From Bondarzewia mesenterica (Eukaryota; Basidiomycota; Agaricomycetes; Russulales; Bondarzewiaceae), in assembly GCA_004802705.1 (NCBI GenBank), contig SGPL01000257.1:1-45802 (forward strand): 45,802 bases of DNA, given 5' to 3'. Positions 33,627-45,582 of the stretch are shown here, in pieces (the stretch's first letter is position 1; each line of letters opens with the position of its first letter). A program made the position numbers and the translations under genes. Below the pieces are notes generated by a model. That model did not search any database and had not been told where the DNA came from. It saw only the letters and a list, made by a program, of their open reading frames with translations.

Positions 33627-36600
33627 ATGTCCAAATTGAATTCTTTCGCCCTATCTGATGCTCATTCCAAGCTATCAAGTAGTTTGTCTAGCGATCATGA
33701 TCGGGATCGCTCGTCCAATCGTCAGAAAACCACCGGAAAATCGTTTTTCACCAGGAAACTTGATGGTGGTCGGTTTACGCCCCAAATCCATCTTTCGTCC
33801 TCGAATCGAGCTTCGGTAGCAAGATCTGTTCAGGACGGGCCTCATATGTCTCTACCAGCCTTTCCACCGCAGCGGCAGCTATCTTCTTTATCGACCAACG
33901 TCCGAGCAAGTCCAGGTAGTGAAACTTTCCAAGACGAGGATCGAACATCATTCATGAATATCTCATACAAAGCGGAAACATCGTCTCCTCCCTTAAAGGC
34001 CCCAAGTAAGTTTGGACGAGTTATTGGCTTGTTCCATCCCCAACACTTCTTTTTGCCTTCTTTGACTATCTAAAACATCATTAAGCGCTGCTTTCAATGA
34101 CTTTCTAATCCTTCTCTTAGATATTCCACAAATGATCGATAAAAGCAGAGGTTCCTCTACTGCAGGTTTGCTACTTCAAAGCTCGGCGTTTCTTTCGACC
34201 TTGAGCAGCTTCTCTTCAGAGTGTCATAAGTCTGCTCTCGTGCACACTCCGTCTATCTTTGGAACAACAGGGGAGAGCTTTAGTAGAAATTCCGCACAGC
34301 CCCAATTTGACAGGAGTACCCCATCGTCAAGTCTCCGAGGAGATTTCATGGAAGATGACATATCCATGGTGGTCTTGAAAGGTCTTTCGGATCTGAAGCA
34401 TGCCAAATATGAGATAGAAGAACAGGTCAGTCGCGATGTCTTGACGGATTTCACTCTTACGTTTTGTCGGTCCTTTCAGCGTCGAGAAATCGTACACCTA
34501 CGCTCACAGCTCGGTGCTGCGAAAGATGAGAAGGAAGAATCCATACAGCGCTTGAACAATGTCAAGAACGCTGCCAGAAAAGCCATCGAGTCTAGTTCCG
34601 CAAGGTCAGCCGGAGTTTTTTTTATAGCCATAGACTGCCATTATCAAAGCTGTTACAGTCTCCAGGAAATGCGAACGACGCTCCATGCATTACGGCAGCA
34701 GTCTGACGAAGCTTTCGCTTTCGCTACACAAGCTCGGTCTTGCCTACCTGATGTAATCGATATGCGACATACTATCGAAGGCAGTTTTGGAGGTGTGTAA
34801 CTTTTGATTCGATATTTGATCCAATAATGACATCGACATCATAGTTTTTGAATCGCTACTCGACGGCGATGGCAAGTTCATCAAAGGAACTGAACTGAAA
34901 CAAATCATCACTGAGCTGCAAATGGAATGTTCGAAGAGTCGGTCAACTTCTTTGATTTCATCAACTGAGCTGATATATGCGTCTTTGGATATAGCCCGAC
35001 AGGCAAACGACCTTTTGCATGACAAACTGACTGAAATGACGTCACAGCTAATTGAAACAAGGGACCGTGTTCGAGTCGTAGAAACGTCTTTAGATATTAG
35101 TAACCGTGCTCTTGAACAATCTAGTGAGTTTTAATCTTTCTCTCCAGAAGTCACAATTCACGATGTCCTTTCATGGACTTGATATGAAAGATGCGACTCT
35201 TCTTGAGCATGTAACACTTATGAAGAAAGCTCAGGTCGAATTGTCCGATGCTTTGATCGTCTCGGCCGGCTATGAGAGAAAGTCAATCTCGTTAGAGAAA
35301 GAGTAAGCATATCGCAATGTCTGTCTCCACGGAACAGTGACTAATCCTCCTGCAGCATTAAGCAGCTCAAAGAGAAATTGGAAGAAGGAGAGAGAGCCTT
35401 GAATCTCGTTCAAGGCCTTGAGCACAAGTACAAAATAACGCCTTCCTATCCTCATATCACTGACTTGGCTGTATCGCTGGTAGGAATGTGCGACTTCAAT
35501 CGATCATTGAAGATAGGGATAATCAACTGCGCAATTTGTCTTCAGTTAAAGAAGAGTGCGTCGCCTTTCCTAGTGTATATGATAACCTTTGACGGTTTCA
35601 TTCTAGACACGCACTATCAACTGCAGCTATCAAGGAGCATCGGGCTGAGAAAGTCAGAATGCTAGAAACTTTATCTGAGCATATGCAATCCATCGAGAAA
35701 CTAAACACTAAGTGCGTGCAATTCTTCTATCCGCAAAATGTCATATTCTAAGAATTGGTATCAGATGCACGCAATTGGAGACACAGAGCGATTCGAATTT
35801 CCAGATGATTGATCGCTATGAGGACAAGCTGAAGGTTATGAGAGAGCGCGAAGAGGCGGTATTATTGGTGAAGGAGAACCTTGCGGCCGAAAAGGCCACT
35901 GTCGAAAAGCATGCAACGACTCTCGAAATTCAGCTCGTGAATACACGTGAAGAATTGAACGATGTCAGGGCAAGGTATGATCCGCTATATGCAACAACTA
36001 ACGCTTACGACGTTATGGATAGGTTGCAACAGATGGAAGTGCAATTCAGTGTTCTTCAAGAAAGGTTTACGGATCAATCCACTACTTTAAAGCTCACAAA
36101 AGAAGCCAACGGCGATGTTCAGGTGCCGTACTCCGGACTAACGCTTGTTTTTAATATTCAATGCTTCGTTAAAACACGTTCAGGAGAGGCTACTAGTAGC
36201 GGAAACGACATACGCCGTACGTAACCGCCTCATCATCTCTTGCATCCACTACTGATTCTGACCCATCGCGAAACAGCGCACTCTGGAAGCTAAAACCGGG
36301 AAGTTACAGCGCGAAATCAGTGTTATCAAAGAGAAGAACAAGAGTTTTGAACATCTGCTCAAAGCCTCACAGCAAGAAAGTGACCGCTACCGAGACCTCC
36401 TCAGCAGTGCCAAGGTGGAATGTGAAGGGCGCCTGGAGGAAGAGCGGAAAAATGGTTTGGCAAGGATCCAGGACGCGCAAGAGAAGGCTTCGCAAGCGGA
36501 GCAGCGTTGCGCACAAGCTCAGACTGACGCAGAAGGTGCTCGGACACGTCTGACGACCATGCATCGAGAAATGGATTTGCTGAAATTACAGTCGGAAAAT

Positions 36601-37728
36601 GCGTCACGGGTGTCGTCCTCTTACCAGGCCGACGTCGACAGTTTGAATACGCAGATTCATCTACTTCAAACTGATAAACTCAAGCTCACTGATCGCGCTA
36701 AGAGCATCATGACGCGGTATAGGACAGATGACCTGGTGAGTTCCCAACTCCGGTACCAGTAGTTTGCTGATGCGGCAAACCAGTCGGACGAAGAAAAGCT
36801 GTTTGTTAATGCTTTAATGGAGGAGTCCCAAGCTCTCCACGAAAATGCAATATATGAGAAACAGAACGAATTGAGAAGGGTAAACGCTCATTCATTCTCA
36901 GCGTCGATGGTTATTTACTGAACGCTCTGTAGAGTAAGAACAGAATGGCTGATTTGGAGTTGAAGATCGCTTTTCTAGAGAAAAGCTTGGCTCGTCACCT
37001 TAATACTGAAGTCAGACGTCATCTCTTCTACCGTTCACCATGATCCTCATGATCGTGCAGAAGCCAGATGCTGGCAATGACGGGGGCAGATCTATCCTGG
37101 ATTTGGATCCATTCATGTCTTCTGCACAACGCAGTTCCAGTTCGGAGAACTTCAGAGCTCCAGACAGTGATGGGCCTGCAAGTACCTTCTTATTCTCTTC
37201 TTTTCAAGACGCAGATTTCTTTTCCATGTGTCATCTAGTCTCAAGCTGATGGTGCTGCAGCCGACACTGTCCCTCAAGTGTCACTTCCCCATGCCCTCGC
37301 TGCGGCCGTTCCGCCTGTTCATACGATAACTTTTCAAACCCCTCCCAAGATATCTGCTACACCTGCCAAGCTGAGAGGCCCGGACGATTATTCGGCAGAC
37401 TCGCTTCTGATTCCTCGAATGTTATCGAAATTGAAGAGCAGATCATCAAGTCCCCTGAAGGCTCGGGCAAACGTAGTAGGAGCGAGGAAAAACCGGATGC
37501 GATCGAAAATGGGAGACCAAGTAGACGTCCGGTTCGTCATTTTCTGTCGCAATTGATAAACTTTGCTCACAGCAGAGTGTAGAAAGCTAGTAATCGACAA
37601 AACGATATTCGACAGAGCGATGGTCCGAAGAAGGTATGTCGCAATCACGAACGATCAACTCAACATCCATCTTTCGCATGGAACAGGCTGTGCAAGTTCC
37701 GAAATCGAGGACTCGTAGACGCAAGTAA
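33627..37728 (+). CDS. Long coiled-coil protein, unrecognised
   Basis: Best model has 19 exons and 999 residues: 33627-34005, 34121-34425, 34480-34604, 34659-34792, 34845-35123, 35191-35302, 35356-35427, 35517-35555, 35607-35711, 35765-36122, 36184-36216, 36277-36735, 36784-36879, 36933-37010, 37061-37181, 37246-37316, 37376-37520, 37587-37633, 37687-37728. The N-terminal 200 residues are Ser-rich and disordered; the middle, from about residue 200 to 850, is dominated by heptad-like charged sequence (EIVHLRSQLGAAKDEKEES, KEKLEEGERALNLVQGLEH, KVMREREEAVLLVKENLAAE, AQEKASQAEQRCAQAQTDAE). The tail is polar and ends in a basic cluster, SRTRRRK, a possible nuclear signal. The plan of disordered head, long coiled coil and basic tail resembles synaptonemal-complex filament, spindle or tethering proteins, but no family is identifiable. 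Phases agree throughout; the last four exons are uncertain. Confidence 0.7.
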
Positions 37729-38031
37729 AATTTATCAAGACGACTGCCACAAACGACCTTTGCTCGCTTTCGGATCCTTGTTTGTGATCTTATAGTCTGC
37801 TTTGTCTGATGGCTTTGTACTTCGCTGGATTTCTTTCTTGAGGCTGTCTTGTGCTGTGGTTTCACTATTGTGCTCTCACCACTCCCGTTGCATGCTCTGC
37901 CCTGGTCTGGAAACACATGTCTGTTTATCATCCTATCGATGTACTCCAAACCGTGACCTGTCTCAATGTGATGCCTTTTACACAATACACAGACGAACAA
38001 TTTGCAGTAAACAGTCAGAACAATGAGAAAA
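37729..38031. other. Convergent intergenic region, no gene seen
   Basis: 303 bases between two converging genes. A long minus-strand open frame crosses it (to 38174), but it overlaps the true last exon of the next gene in another frame and resembles nothing. Confidence 0.45.
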
Positions 38032-38589
38032 CTACAATATAATGCCACCTTCGTCATCTTGTAAAGCAGCATGAGAGACCGGTTCAGACCGCAGTGGGTC
38101 TGCTGCTGGTCTACTAGAACGCTGCTGGGATCGTGCATCGTGATGGCTGCCCGGGAGGATGATACCCTTCTCAATCAGAGCCATCTTCAGGATTGTGATA
38201 CGTTCTTCTTGAGAACCGCTGCGACGAAGTCGACATTAGTATCGACATACGTCCAGCAGAATGTGTTAACAACAGAAATCGGCCGTCAAGTAATGATGCT
38301 TGGAACACACTTACATGACATCTTGGTTTTCTTTGATGGCATCCAAGAAATCGGCATCAGGCACCGCTGCCTCTTGAATGCATTGTCGCAATTCATCTTG
38401 TGTCCGCTCGAGATGTTGCAGCGAATTTTGGAGACGTGCGATTTCTACGACGAAAATGATTGCGTCATTCATCCCATGCCGAACAAAGATACCTAGATGG
38501 CTGTTTGAACCTTCAGTTATAGTAGGAGGGTCCAACCTCGCAGCTTCCGCCAAAGTAAATGGCTGGGCATGGCGAGGTTTGTAGTCCAT
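38032..38589 (-). CDS. Unrecognised 131-residue coiled-coil protein
   Basis: Three exons (38589-38511, 38444-38315, 38218-38032), GT-AG, phases consistent. It begins MDYKPRHAQPFTLAEAARLD, continues with a helical stretch EIARLQNSLQHLERTQDELR, then DADFLDAIKENQDVIGSQEE and RITILKMALIEKGIILPGS, and ends in a Ser/Arg-rich tail. The regular helix with LERTQ and ENQ-type motifs looks like a conserved small eukaryotic protein, probably a subunit or chaperone-like partner in a complex, but I cannot name it. There is no signal peptide or membrane segment. It lies 250 bases from the 3' end of the carrier gene on the same strand. Confidence 0.65.
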
Positions 38590-38838
38590 GGCCGTGATTC
38601 AGAAAGGTGTTTGACAGTTGTCCTATTGAATGATCCTTCAAACCTCTCCAAACGCGATCCTCCACTCGTCATCGATTAGATAAGCAGCTTTAGATGTCAG
38701 AGCACCGCGACTGCATAACTTTTGCGACAGTGGACATGACGATGGATTCTAGATACAGTTGTCCTTATGGTGCAAATCAACAGAGAAAAGTCTAGGGTAT
38801 TACCGGCGCAAAATAATAGTAAAGTATAGCGATAGCAA

Positions 38839-41232
38839 CTAAACACCCAATCTGTGGTAATAGAGTGAGTATGCTCAATGAATAAAATGAAGCAGATAAT
38901 GAGGACAGGCTTACCTTCGTTTACTCTGCTCATAGACAACGTAGGATATCGATACGGCAGGAACGACCTGAATCAACTATGATAATCATGGAGAGCATGA
39001 GCGGTTTCGACGCAGCGCACCTTTGCCAAAGTTGGCAGTAGCCCGCGGTAAAATCCGCGCCAACCGTCTCGCTCATACGTCTTCCAGACAACGTCTCGAA
39101 ACCCGGTGTAGCGTTGCGGATGTCCAGGTGATCCAGACGCTTGCAATCGAGTCCGAACCAGATTCATAGGATAGACGCTGGATGCGCCCACACTCCCAGA
39201 TACGCTGCCGAACGCAAGTAAAGCGAGAACGCCAGGCTCTTCTTTCCCCGTGGATCGTAGATAGGCCAGCTTTAGGGCCTCAAACGTACTCATGTCAATA
39301 GCTGAATACCTGGGGGAATACGCTATCACTGTGAATTGCTCGGTCAGGGTGAGGAACATACGGGAAAACGCCAATCAATCCGATCTATGATCAGCGCTGT
39401 GAGGTGAAAATTCAATACAGCCCCCATTGCAACGTGACGTACCGTCAATCCTCTGTAATATGCACGGAATCCACCTAAGGCCCAGACACGCTTTGCAGCG
39501 GACATGAGTGTCTTGTTTGGCACTCCGGTACTACTCATCATCTGAGTCTATTCCAAATATTGTAATGGTGTTTTCCGGGAGCAGCGTTATAAGTATGTAC
39601 CTTCAACGTCTCAATGGGATAGATAGCTAGTCCACACCACATTTAAAATCACGCCTGAAAATACATAGGAGGAGACACGCACTGAGCTGACTTGATATTC
39701 CACCAAGGCCACCGGATAGAAATCGGCTCACACCACTAATATCTCGTAGATCGTCCACACCATCGACATACCTGGCAAACATACGTTTCTGTATGAGGAT
39801 GCTCAGATATGTCACAAGGCATGGAAAAACTTGACTTACGGAGGTTTCATAGGCTAGGAACTTGATCGCAGACTCGGGGAAAATTTTGACAACGGAGAGT
39901 CCATTACCTATCCAGAAAGCCCTGATCCCTCCTTCCGAATATATTCGAGCGACCGCAGAGGCAATCGCCTTGGTTCCTCGTGTCCTGGATGTCGGACTCA
40001 GAGACGTACCTCCCAGGTCTGGCGGTCGCGTAATAAGGAATATTTTGAGACGATCGAAGGGCGCGGTACACGTTCGAGAAACTGGATAATGACAAAGCTG
40101 ATCACTGCATAGTTTAATTTGTGACAGCGAAACTTACCTGCACCGGCGATACCTCCTGCTAATAGGAATCTGATAGCTGTGCCACCACCCATCCACTCGT
40201 GATGGTCTTCCTCATCTTCATCTAATTCATGCCCGTATATTTCACCTTCTCCGTCCTCGTCTTCGTCTATGTATTGGTCATGATCTGCAGGTAGAGCCTG
40301 GTCATCGGTGACAAGAGCAGGGTGGGCTTTGTGATCTGGAGGTTTATCTTCGGCACTCAAGATGACATCCCCTGAGATAGCGGGAAAATAAGATGGTATA
40401 GCCATGCAAGAAGAATCCGACCAGACCTTCCATGTTAACTCTAGCTGGTCCTCTGCCGTCATCTCCCAGAAATCTTGAAACTTCATAGTATTGATAAATC
40501 TCAGCTGCCGATGCTTTGCGAGGGAGTAGTAAGAGAAAATCGCGAAATTCTTTGAAGTTGATGGCATGCGAATGAGGCGAAGTGGTCAAGAATGTCATGA
40601 ATTCGGACAAAGTAGGCGATGACAACTCGATCCCTGCAATGAAGAGAAAAATGAGCCGTATTACATCGGTACCTTTGCAAGAGGCATACCTGCGTTCTTA
40701 AGTGCGACGGCCAACTCCTCGGCGTCGAGGTGCCCATTGCCATCCAGGTCGAGCTCGTCGTGAAATATATGCCATAGCTCTAAATGATGTTACAATGTGC
40801 GCGAGCAAGAACAAGCGCAATTTCCGCAACAAAATTTGACGCACCGGCTTCTTTCTCCAGTGCGTACCTCTTAAACTCTGGCCATCCTACACTTCCGCCG
40901 CAACTTCCCACAAGCTCCCGCTCATACATGGTCCGTATCTTCTTCGCGCTCTCGGGCGTCAAAGACGTGCGATCCTTCCCGACCGCCGAACTCCCAGCAT
41001 CTTCCACTTCTGCAAGATGCTGGTCAAGTGTATTCAGTTTCTGCCATAACTCCCGTAAGCGCGCTTTCCGGCTCTCGTTACCTTCCTGCTCGCGAAATCG
41101 TGCTAGGCTACGGGGAGGTGGGAGGCGTGAGGGGGGGTCCGACCTAAGCCGTGGTATGAATGGACGATCCTGTGCACCCGAGAGTGTGTCGTCGTAGATA
41201 TCACGCCCAGATGGGCCATGCTGGCCCGGCAT
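38839..41232 (-). CDS. SAL1: Ca2+-dependent mitochondrial ATP-Mg/Pi carrier (Sal1/SCaMC)
   Basis: Inner-membrane carrier that exchanges ATP-Mg for phosphate, regulated by Ca2+ through N-terminal EF-hands facing the intermembrane space. Twelve exons (41232-40845, 40779-40690, 40633-40427, 40371-40138, 40081-39840, 39788-39683, 39626-39601, 39547-39443, 39384-39362, 39309-39021, 38967-38915, 38851-38839) give 591 residues. A canonical EF-hand loop is DLDGNGHLDAEEL near residue 140; other hands are degenerate. An acidic linker (DEDEDGEGEIYGHELDEDEE) precedes the carrier domain. The three mitochondrial-carrier repeats show PFDRLK, PIETLK and PMNLVR in place of Px(D/E)xx(K/R), and the protein ends KRRLGV. 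The family name comes from the EF-hand plus carrier arrangement. One exon is 23 bases and the last is 13, including the stop. Confidence 0.95.
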
Positions 41233-41776
41233 GAGCAGCTGCTATGAGCGTGTTCGACGGATCACTGTCGCGCCGTCGACGTGCGGTTATGTTATCCAAG
41301 ATGATAGAAATTGAATTTGGGGCAGTGTTAGAGGATCCAGGCGTCCGTGACGCGTATATTAGGCGAGATAAAGGGAGAAGTACTTGAGTACTTGAGTAGG
41401 AGTGTTCTGAGCAAGTTCTATCAAACTCTCCTCTTGCTCTCCTCCATGCGGAGGCTTCATCACGTGCCTGTGCGAACAACTCGCATTTCGTCACCAAAAT
41501 CGCCCGCTGCCATTGGCTGGGAAATGCAAAGAGCAGATTCAGACAATTGAAGGTGTAAGAGAGATAGAGATTCTGCAGCGCTACACAAGACTTTGATGAA
41601 GATATTGCTACAAAAATAAAGATTAACTTAGTGACAGTCCAACACCGCATCAAGCGACGTCAGATTCAGGACTCGAAGGAGAACATTGTGACCAAGATGC
41701 GATCCTCCATCGAAACCAATCCCGCAAAGCCGTCAAACATGACCTAGACTTCTTGCATCCCAATTTCGCCAGTGCC
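41233..41776. promoter_or_regulatory. Upstream region of SAL1
   Basis: 544 bases between the SAL1 start and the 3' end of the next minus-strand gene. A CACGTG E-box lies at 41461-41466 (about 230 bases upstream of the ATG) and a tandem TACTTGAG pair at 41381-41396. No gene is visible. Confidence 0.4.
41381..41396. repeat. Tandem TACTTGAG pair
   Basis: Two directly adjacent copies of TACTTGAG about 150 bases upstream of the SAL1 start codon. Too short to infer a role. Confidence 0.5.
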
Positions 41777-42821
41777 TCACCAGAGAGTGTGAACATCGGC
41801 AGTGCACTTCCCTTTTGACTCGAACTCGTCTTGCTTTTCCTTAGTCCATTCCGAGAGATTTCTGGGAGATATGAAGCTGCCATCTGTGAAGACGACACGG
41901 CAGTCTGCTCCGACATCATAGACTGGACGCTGGGACGAGTCGTCACTGACGATGATGCCCAAGGGTGAGCTGGTGGACCCATCATTGGGTCGTAAACGAC
42001 CATCCTTTCGAGCATTACCGAGTCCCCTGTGTGAAGTAGTGGAAGGTCCGGGTAGAGTTGCAAAGGACTAGATAAATATTAAATATCCCGAATTGAACGA
42101 TATAGCTGACCATACGGAAGGGGCCATGTATATGTCCACTCCTCCAGGTCTCAGCAACCTCATTTTCACCTCCGTTAGGCAGCGACTTGGAAGTGTAATT
42201 ATGACTGTACCGCATAGGAGGAGTAGGGGGACGGTAATTCTGGAAATAACGTGAGCAAGGGGGGGGGGGCACGAAAGTGAAATTGGCTTGACCTTAGGGA
42301 GCGATGTCTTGCGCGATGGGCGATGTCGAGAAGTCGTGGACTTGTCGTCTTTGGACATGTAGGAGCAAAGTGTCGTCGAGGGAGAAGAAGAACTTTTGCT
42401 TGTCATGCTCCGGTTATCCTCCAGTGAGGACAGCATCAACTTCGGGTTCAGAATCGCTCAAGAAACTAACGCTCACCGTGATCACCGAGAGTGTTTGCTT
42501 TCTCGAAGGATCAAATGTCATAGGAGGATACCTACTATGCTCCTGATGACTTTGTTGCCCAGTAGGTGAGACGGATCGTGCGCGTTGCAATGCGCCGCGC
42601 CAGTCATCAGGTAGCTTGTAAGAGATCTAAGTTCCATACTCCAGCGCATTGATGAATGCACTTACGGGAGGATATTGACCATTGGCATCTAGATGCCGCT
42701 GTTCACCCACAGACTTGCCAGGGGCCTGCGAAGGTGACGACGTGGGTGGTGAAGGAATATACGCCGGAACAGGCTTGCGCCAGCTTGGATCACGTCGCAT
42801 AGACGGAGCACGCAAAGCCAT
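41777..42821 (-). CDS. Unrecognised Ser/Pro-rich protein
   Basis: Five exons (42821-42666, 42626-42477, 42418-42293, 42239-42111, 42067-41777) give 283 residues with consistent phases. It starts MALRAPSMRRDPSWRKPVPA and is polar and disordered for about 170 residues (ITDNRSMTSKSSSSPSTTL, RHRPSRKTSLPK). The more ordered C-terminus reads VYDVGADCRVVFTDGSFISP and RNLSEWTKEKQDEFE, ending VHTLW. A minus-strand polypyrimidine run (C11, plus-strand G11 at 42259-42269) lies just before the exon 4 acceptor. I do not recognise a family; the C-terminal block may be a small conserved domain. No signal or membrane segment is seen. Confidence 0.6.
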
Positions 42822-44066
42822 TGAATACGCGTTACTGTGTCAATAGAGCGAGAGAAAAAAAAGAACGGAGAGCAGCAAGTGGCACGTAGAAACACGAGAA
42901 ACGGGAAAACTGAGCTTTATGCAAGCAGACACAGATGGCGCGCATACAGGGTGCCCAACTACCTGGGACCTAGCCAAGCCTTGTGGCACAAAGAACAATG
43001 GGCGGCGTCACCGTAGTGGATGACTAGTGACAAGATCTAAGATGTGGACAAAGACCGCAGGGAAAGCGAAGAGTTGAAGCAAGACCTAGATATTAAGAGC
43101 ATGGGCCACAGCTACCTCCTGCGCTCGCGCTCGCTTTCAGCTCAAGGAAGCATCGAGGCTAGAGCGTGTCCTCTACACTAGGACAAGTCACATAGCATGA
43201 GGGCCTGTTTCACACAAGTAGATATCAAGCAGGCTGCAAAACCTTGTTCATTGCTGGAGAGAAGGGCACGAGGAGAACGCGCACTGGTATTAACCACTGG
43301 TACATCGTCAAGAAACTTCAAGCTTTGAAATTTGAAATTTGAAGTTGCTCCGAGCTACTAATAAGGCAATGCCGCTCATGCCGCTGTACTTTTCGAGTTT
43401 CGGCTACAAACCTGGCCAATCAGATCACAATCACATCATTGGATCACAGATTCACTCTCGCGTTCGCAGTCACTGACTCAATCAGGCCTCCAGGTCCCTG
43501 TTCAACGTCAAAAAGGCGGTATTCAATGTTCTCAAGTGTCGGAAACTTACGGCATTAGGCCAACGGTCAGATATGTATCCTACAATCGTACCAGGTTAGA
43601 ATTATGTACTAATCGTGATCTCAAGAAAACAGAAGAACCCCCAAAATATTTACATCAAGAGCATATACACACAAGCCGCATCAGATCCGTGCGCGTGAAT
43701 CAATCAAAAGAGAAGTATGGCTCATTAGGGAGAGGTGTCACAACCGGTAGTATGCATTGCGCGATGGGAGGAGTCGTAAAGGCTGGATTCAGTCATTAGG
43801 GTGCGTTAATCATTGTATGAACAGAAATATCGCTGTTGCCGGTGAGCAATAGTCGATGTGCAGTAAAAGAAAAAGGAAGGTGAGCGGAAACCAGTGATTT
43901 TGAATCTAGGCTTGTGTGAGTTCCAACGAAGTTCCAGAGAAAAATATCAGATCAGATATACGAAAGCAGAATAATAAATAGGTGAGATTGGAATGATAGA
44001 TGAAGATCACGATAAATGATGATGCCTGATGGCCTGAGTGGCCTCGGCCATGATGCATGATGAGAA
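42822..44066. other. 1.2 kb intergenic region, no convincing gene
   Basis: The longest gap in the window, between the start of the 41777-42821 gene and the 3' end of the VTT gene. It includes a TTTGAAA triplet repeat at 43324-43344. A plus-strand open frame at 43536-43799 has no domain, no upstream context and poor composition, so it is not called. I see no transposon ends or tRNA. Confidence 0.45.
43324..43344. repeat. Three tandem TTTGAAA-type heptamers
   Basis: Two exact TTTGAAA copies followed by TTTGAAG, within the gene-free region. Short AT-rich repeat without obvious function. Confidence 0.5.
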
Positions 44067-45582
44067 TCAAGGAAGAATTCGCTGTAGCCTTTGCTTCTCA
44101 TCGATTTCAGCCAGAGTAACTTCCACCTTCTCGGTCTGTTCTCGTGGTCGCGAGCGCGAAGGGATGCGAACTTTAGATCGCCAGTCCCTCACCCACGTCC
44201 AGCGCGAGACGCGGTCGGAGGATAAACTCGAGCCAGTCGATCCAGCCGTAGCGGCTGGCGAGATGACAGCGCGGAGGTAATCACGACCCAGGATGGGCGC
44301 CAAGGAAAGGAATGAGAGGAATGCAAGTTTGAAGATGATGGCAGGGGACGCAAGGATAGATGAGATAGTTTCTGGATTTGGTGATGGAGTGGACGCCACG
44401 GTCTGCAGGATATCCCCAATCTAATCGGACAAGGTTAATCAGCTCTCGAACGGCCCCGACCAAGGCGGAATGCATACCTGACACGTAACGGCAGTCCATG
44501 GTAAAGAACCAATGAAGGTTCCCAAAAGACAGTCCGCCAGCGCAACGCCGCAGACACCACAAGCAATATTTATGCCTGACCACGGCACTATGCCAATGAG
44601 TCTGAGGACAACAAGTCGTACCCACGCTGGAGATTTTGATTTATTTCCAGTTGAAACATCAGGCTCGCTCTCGAAAGCGCTGCGGGCCAATGCGAGTGAT
44701 CGAGGGAAGTAACGTATTAAAAAGGGAGCAAGGGGAGTCGAAAGCAATGAAGCGAAAACGGATCCAATAGTGGTGAGTGCAGAAAGGAGCAGAGTTGCCA
44801 AAATCGGCGAAAACAGGGCACCTGCCAAGACATTCTGGAGGACGAGCAGTTAATACAAAGGAGATGAAGGAGAGTAAATGATATCCCACCCAGAGAACAC
44901 TGCCAGGGATAGACCAGGCGTGCATCCAAATGGTTATTACGGATATAATGCCGACTACATGTGCCATATTTGCAAAGCCGCTTTGGGAATAGCCGTGAAG
45001 TTCACGGCCTAGCTGCGCACAATCTGCCAATGTTCGAGGCCATGATACAGAAAACGGCAATGACCAGAGCGCGAAAACAACGATAGCGGTTGATACAGGG
45101 AAAGATATGAGCACAAGAAAGAGGGGTGCGTGCACCTACGGATAAAGGTTAAGTATTTGCGTGTCGCGTGATGAATAAGTACTCACGGAGGGTGGGCTTT
45201 GCCACCACGTGCGCGAAGCAGAAGACGTTATATATGAAGGCTTCTCCTGAACAAAATCATTACCAAAGGTGGTTTGGGTAGCGGACATTGGAAGGATGGT
45301 TTCGTCGTTCGAAGAACGCGGCGACGAAGGTGTCGAGTAAGTGTGATTGGCATCCACATGAAGGAGCTCCATACATCGCTCGACGAGCACGGAGAATCTG
45401 GATGGCGAGGACAATGGCGATGATACTTTGGCGGACTCCACAGCGATAGGAGGAGTGCACGGAACAGGTTCAAGGTATGAACAGGATTTTTGTCTGGCGC
45501 CTAAGGTGGAAATGGTGAGGGCGGGTCTGAGATTGGTAGAAGAAGCGCGATGGCGGGACGGGGGAGGAGCAAGGGTTGCCAT
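44067..45582 (-). CDS. Tvp38/TMEM64-family (VTT domain) membrane protein
   Basis: Exons 45582-45187, 45135-44890, 44834-44478 and 44420-44067 give 450 residues. After a 130-residue Ser/Pro-rich cytosolic N-terminus come hydrophobic segments: PLFLVLISFPVSTAIVVFAL, MAHVVGIISVITIWMHAW, LAGALFSPILATLLLSAL, SVFASLLSTPLAPFLIRYF, VLRLIGIVPWSGINIACG and FLSFLSLAPILGR. The order of a gate-like GALFSP loop, FASLLS helix and LRLIGIVPWSGINIACGVCG matches the VTT/SNARE-associated fold of Golgi Tvp38 and of the TMEM64/DedA relatives, which include lipid scramblases. A basic tail (PSRSRPREQTEKVEV) follows. Start at 45582: the in-frame sequence upstream has no ATG. Localisation to the Golgi or ER is inferred from family. 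Confidence 0.82.

Noticed and set aside
35124..35147. A 24-base intron in the coiled-coil gene
   Set aside because: The downstream frame then hits a stop; an acceptor at 35190 gives a normal 67-base intron in the right phase.
37587..38174. 195-codon minus-strand open frame
   Set aside because: It overlaps the last exons of two converging genes in other frames and resembles nothing; the real minus-strand gene ends at 38032.
39991..40009. Possible intron in SAL1 starting at GTACGTC
   Set aside because: Sequence through this point is open and reads on into the conserved TKAIASAVARIYSEGG; splicing it out breaks the frame.
42259..42269. G11 run as a possible structural element
   Set aside because: It lies in an intron of the 41777-42821 gene, where on the coding strand it is an ordinary polypyrimidine run near the acceptor.
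43536..43799. Plus-strand open frame of about 87 codons in the largest gap
   Set aside because: Poor composition, no domain and no supporting structure.
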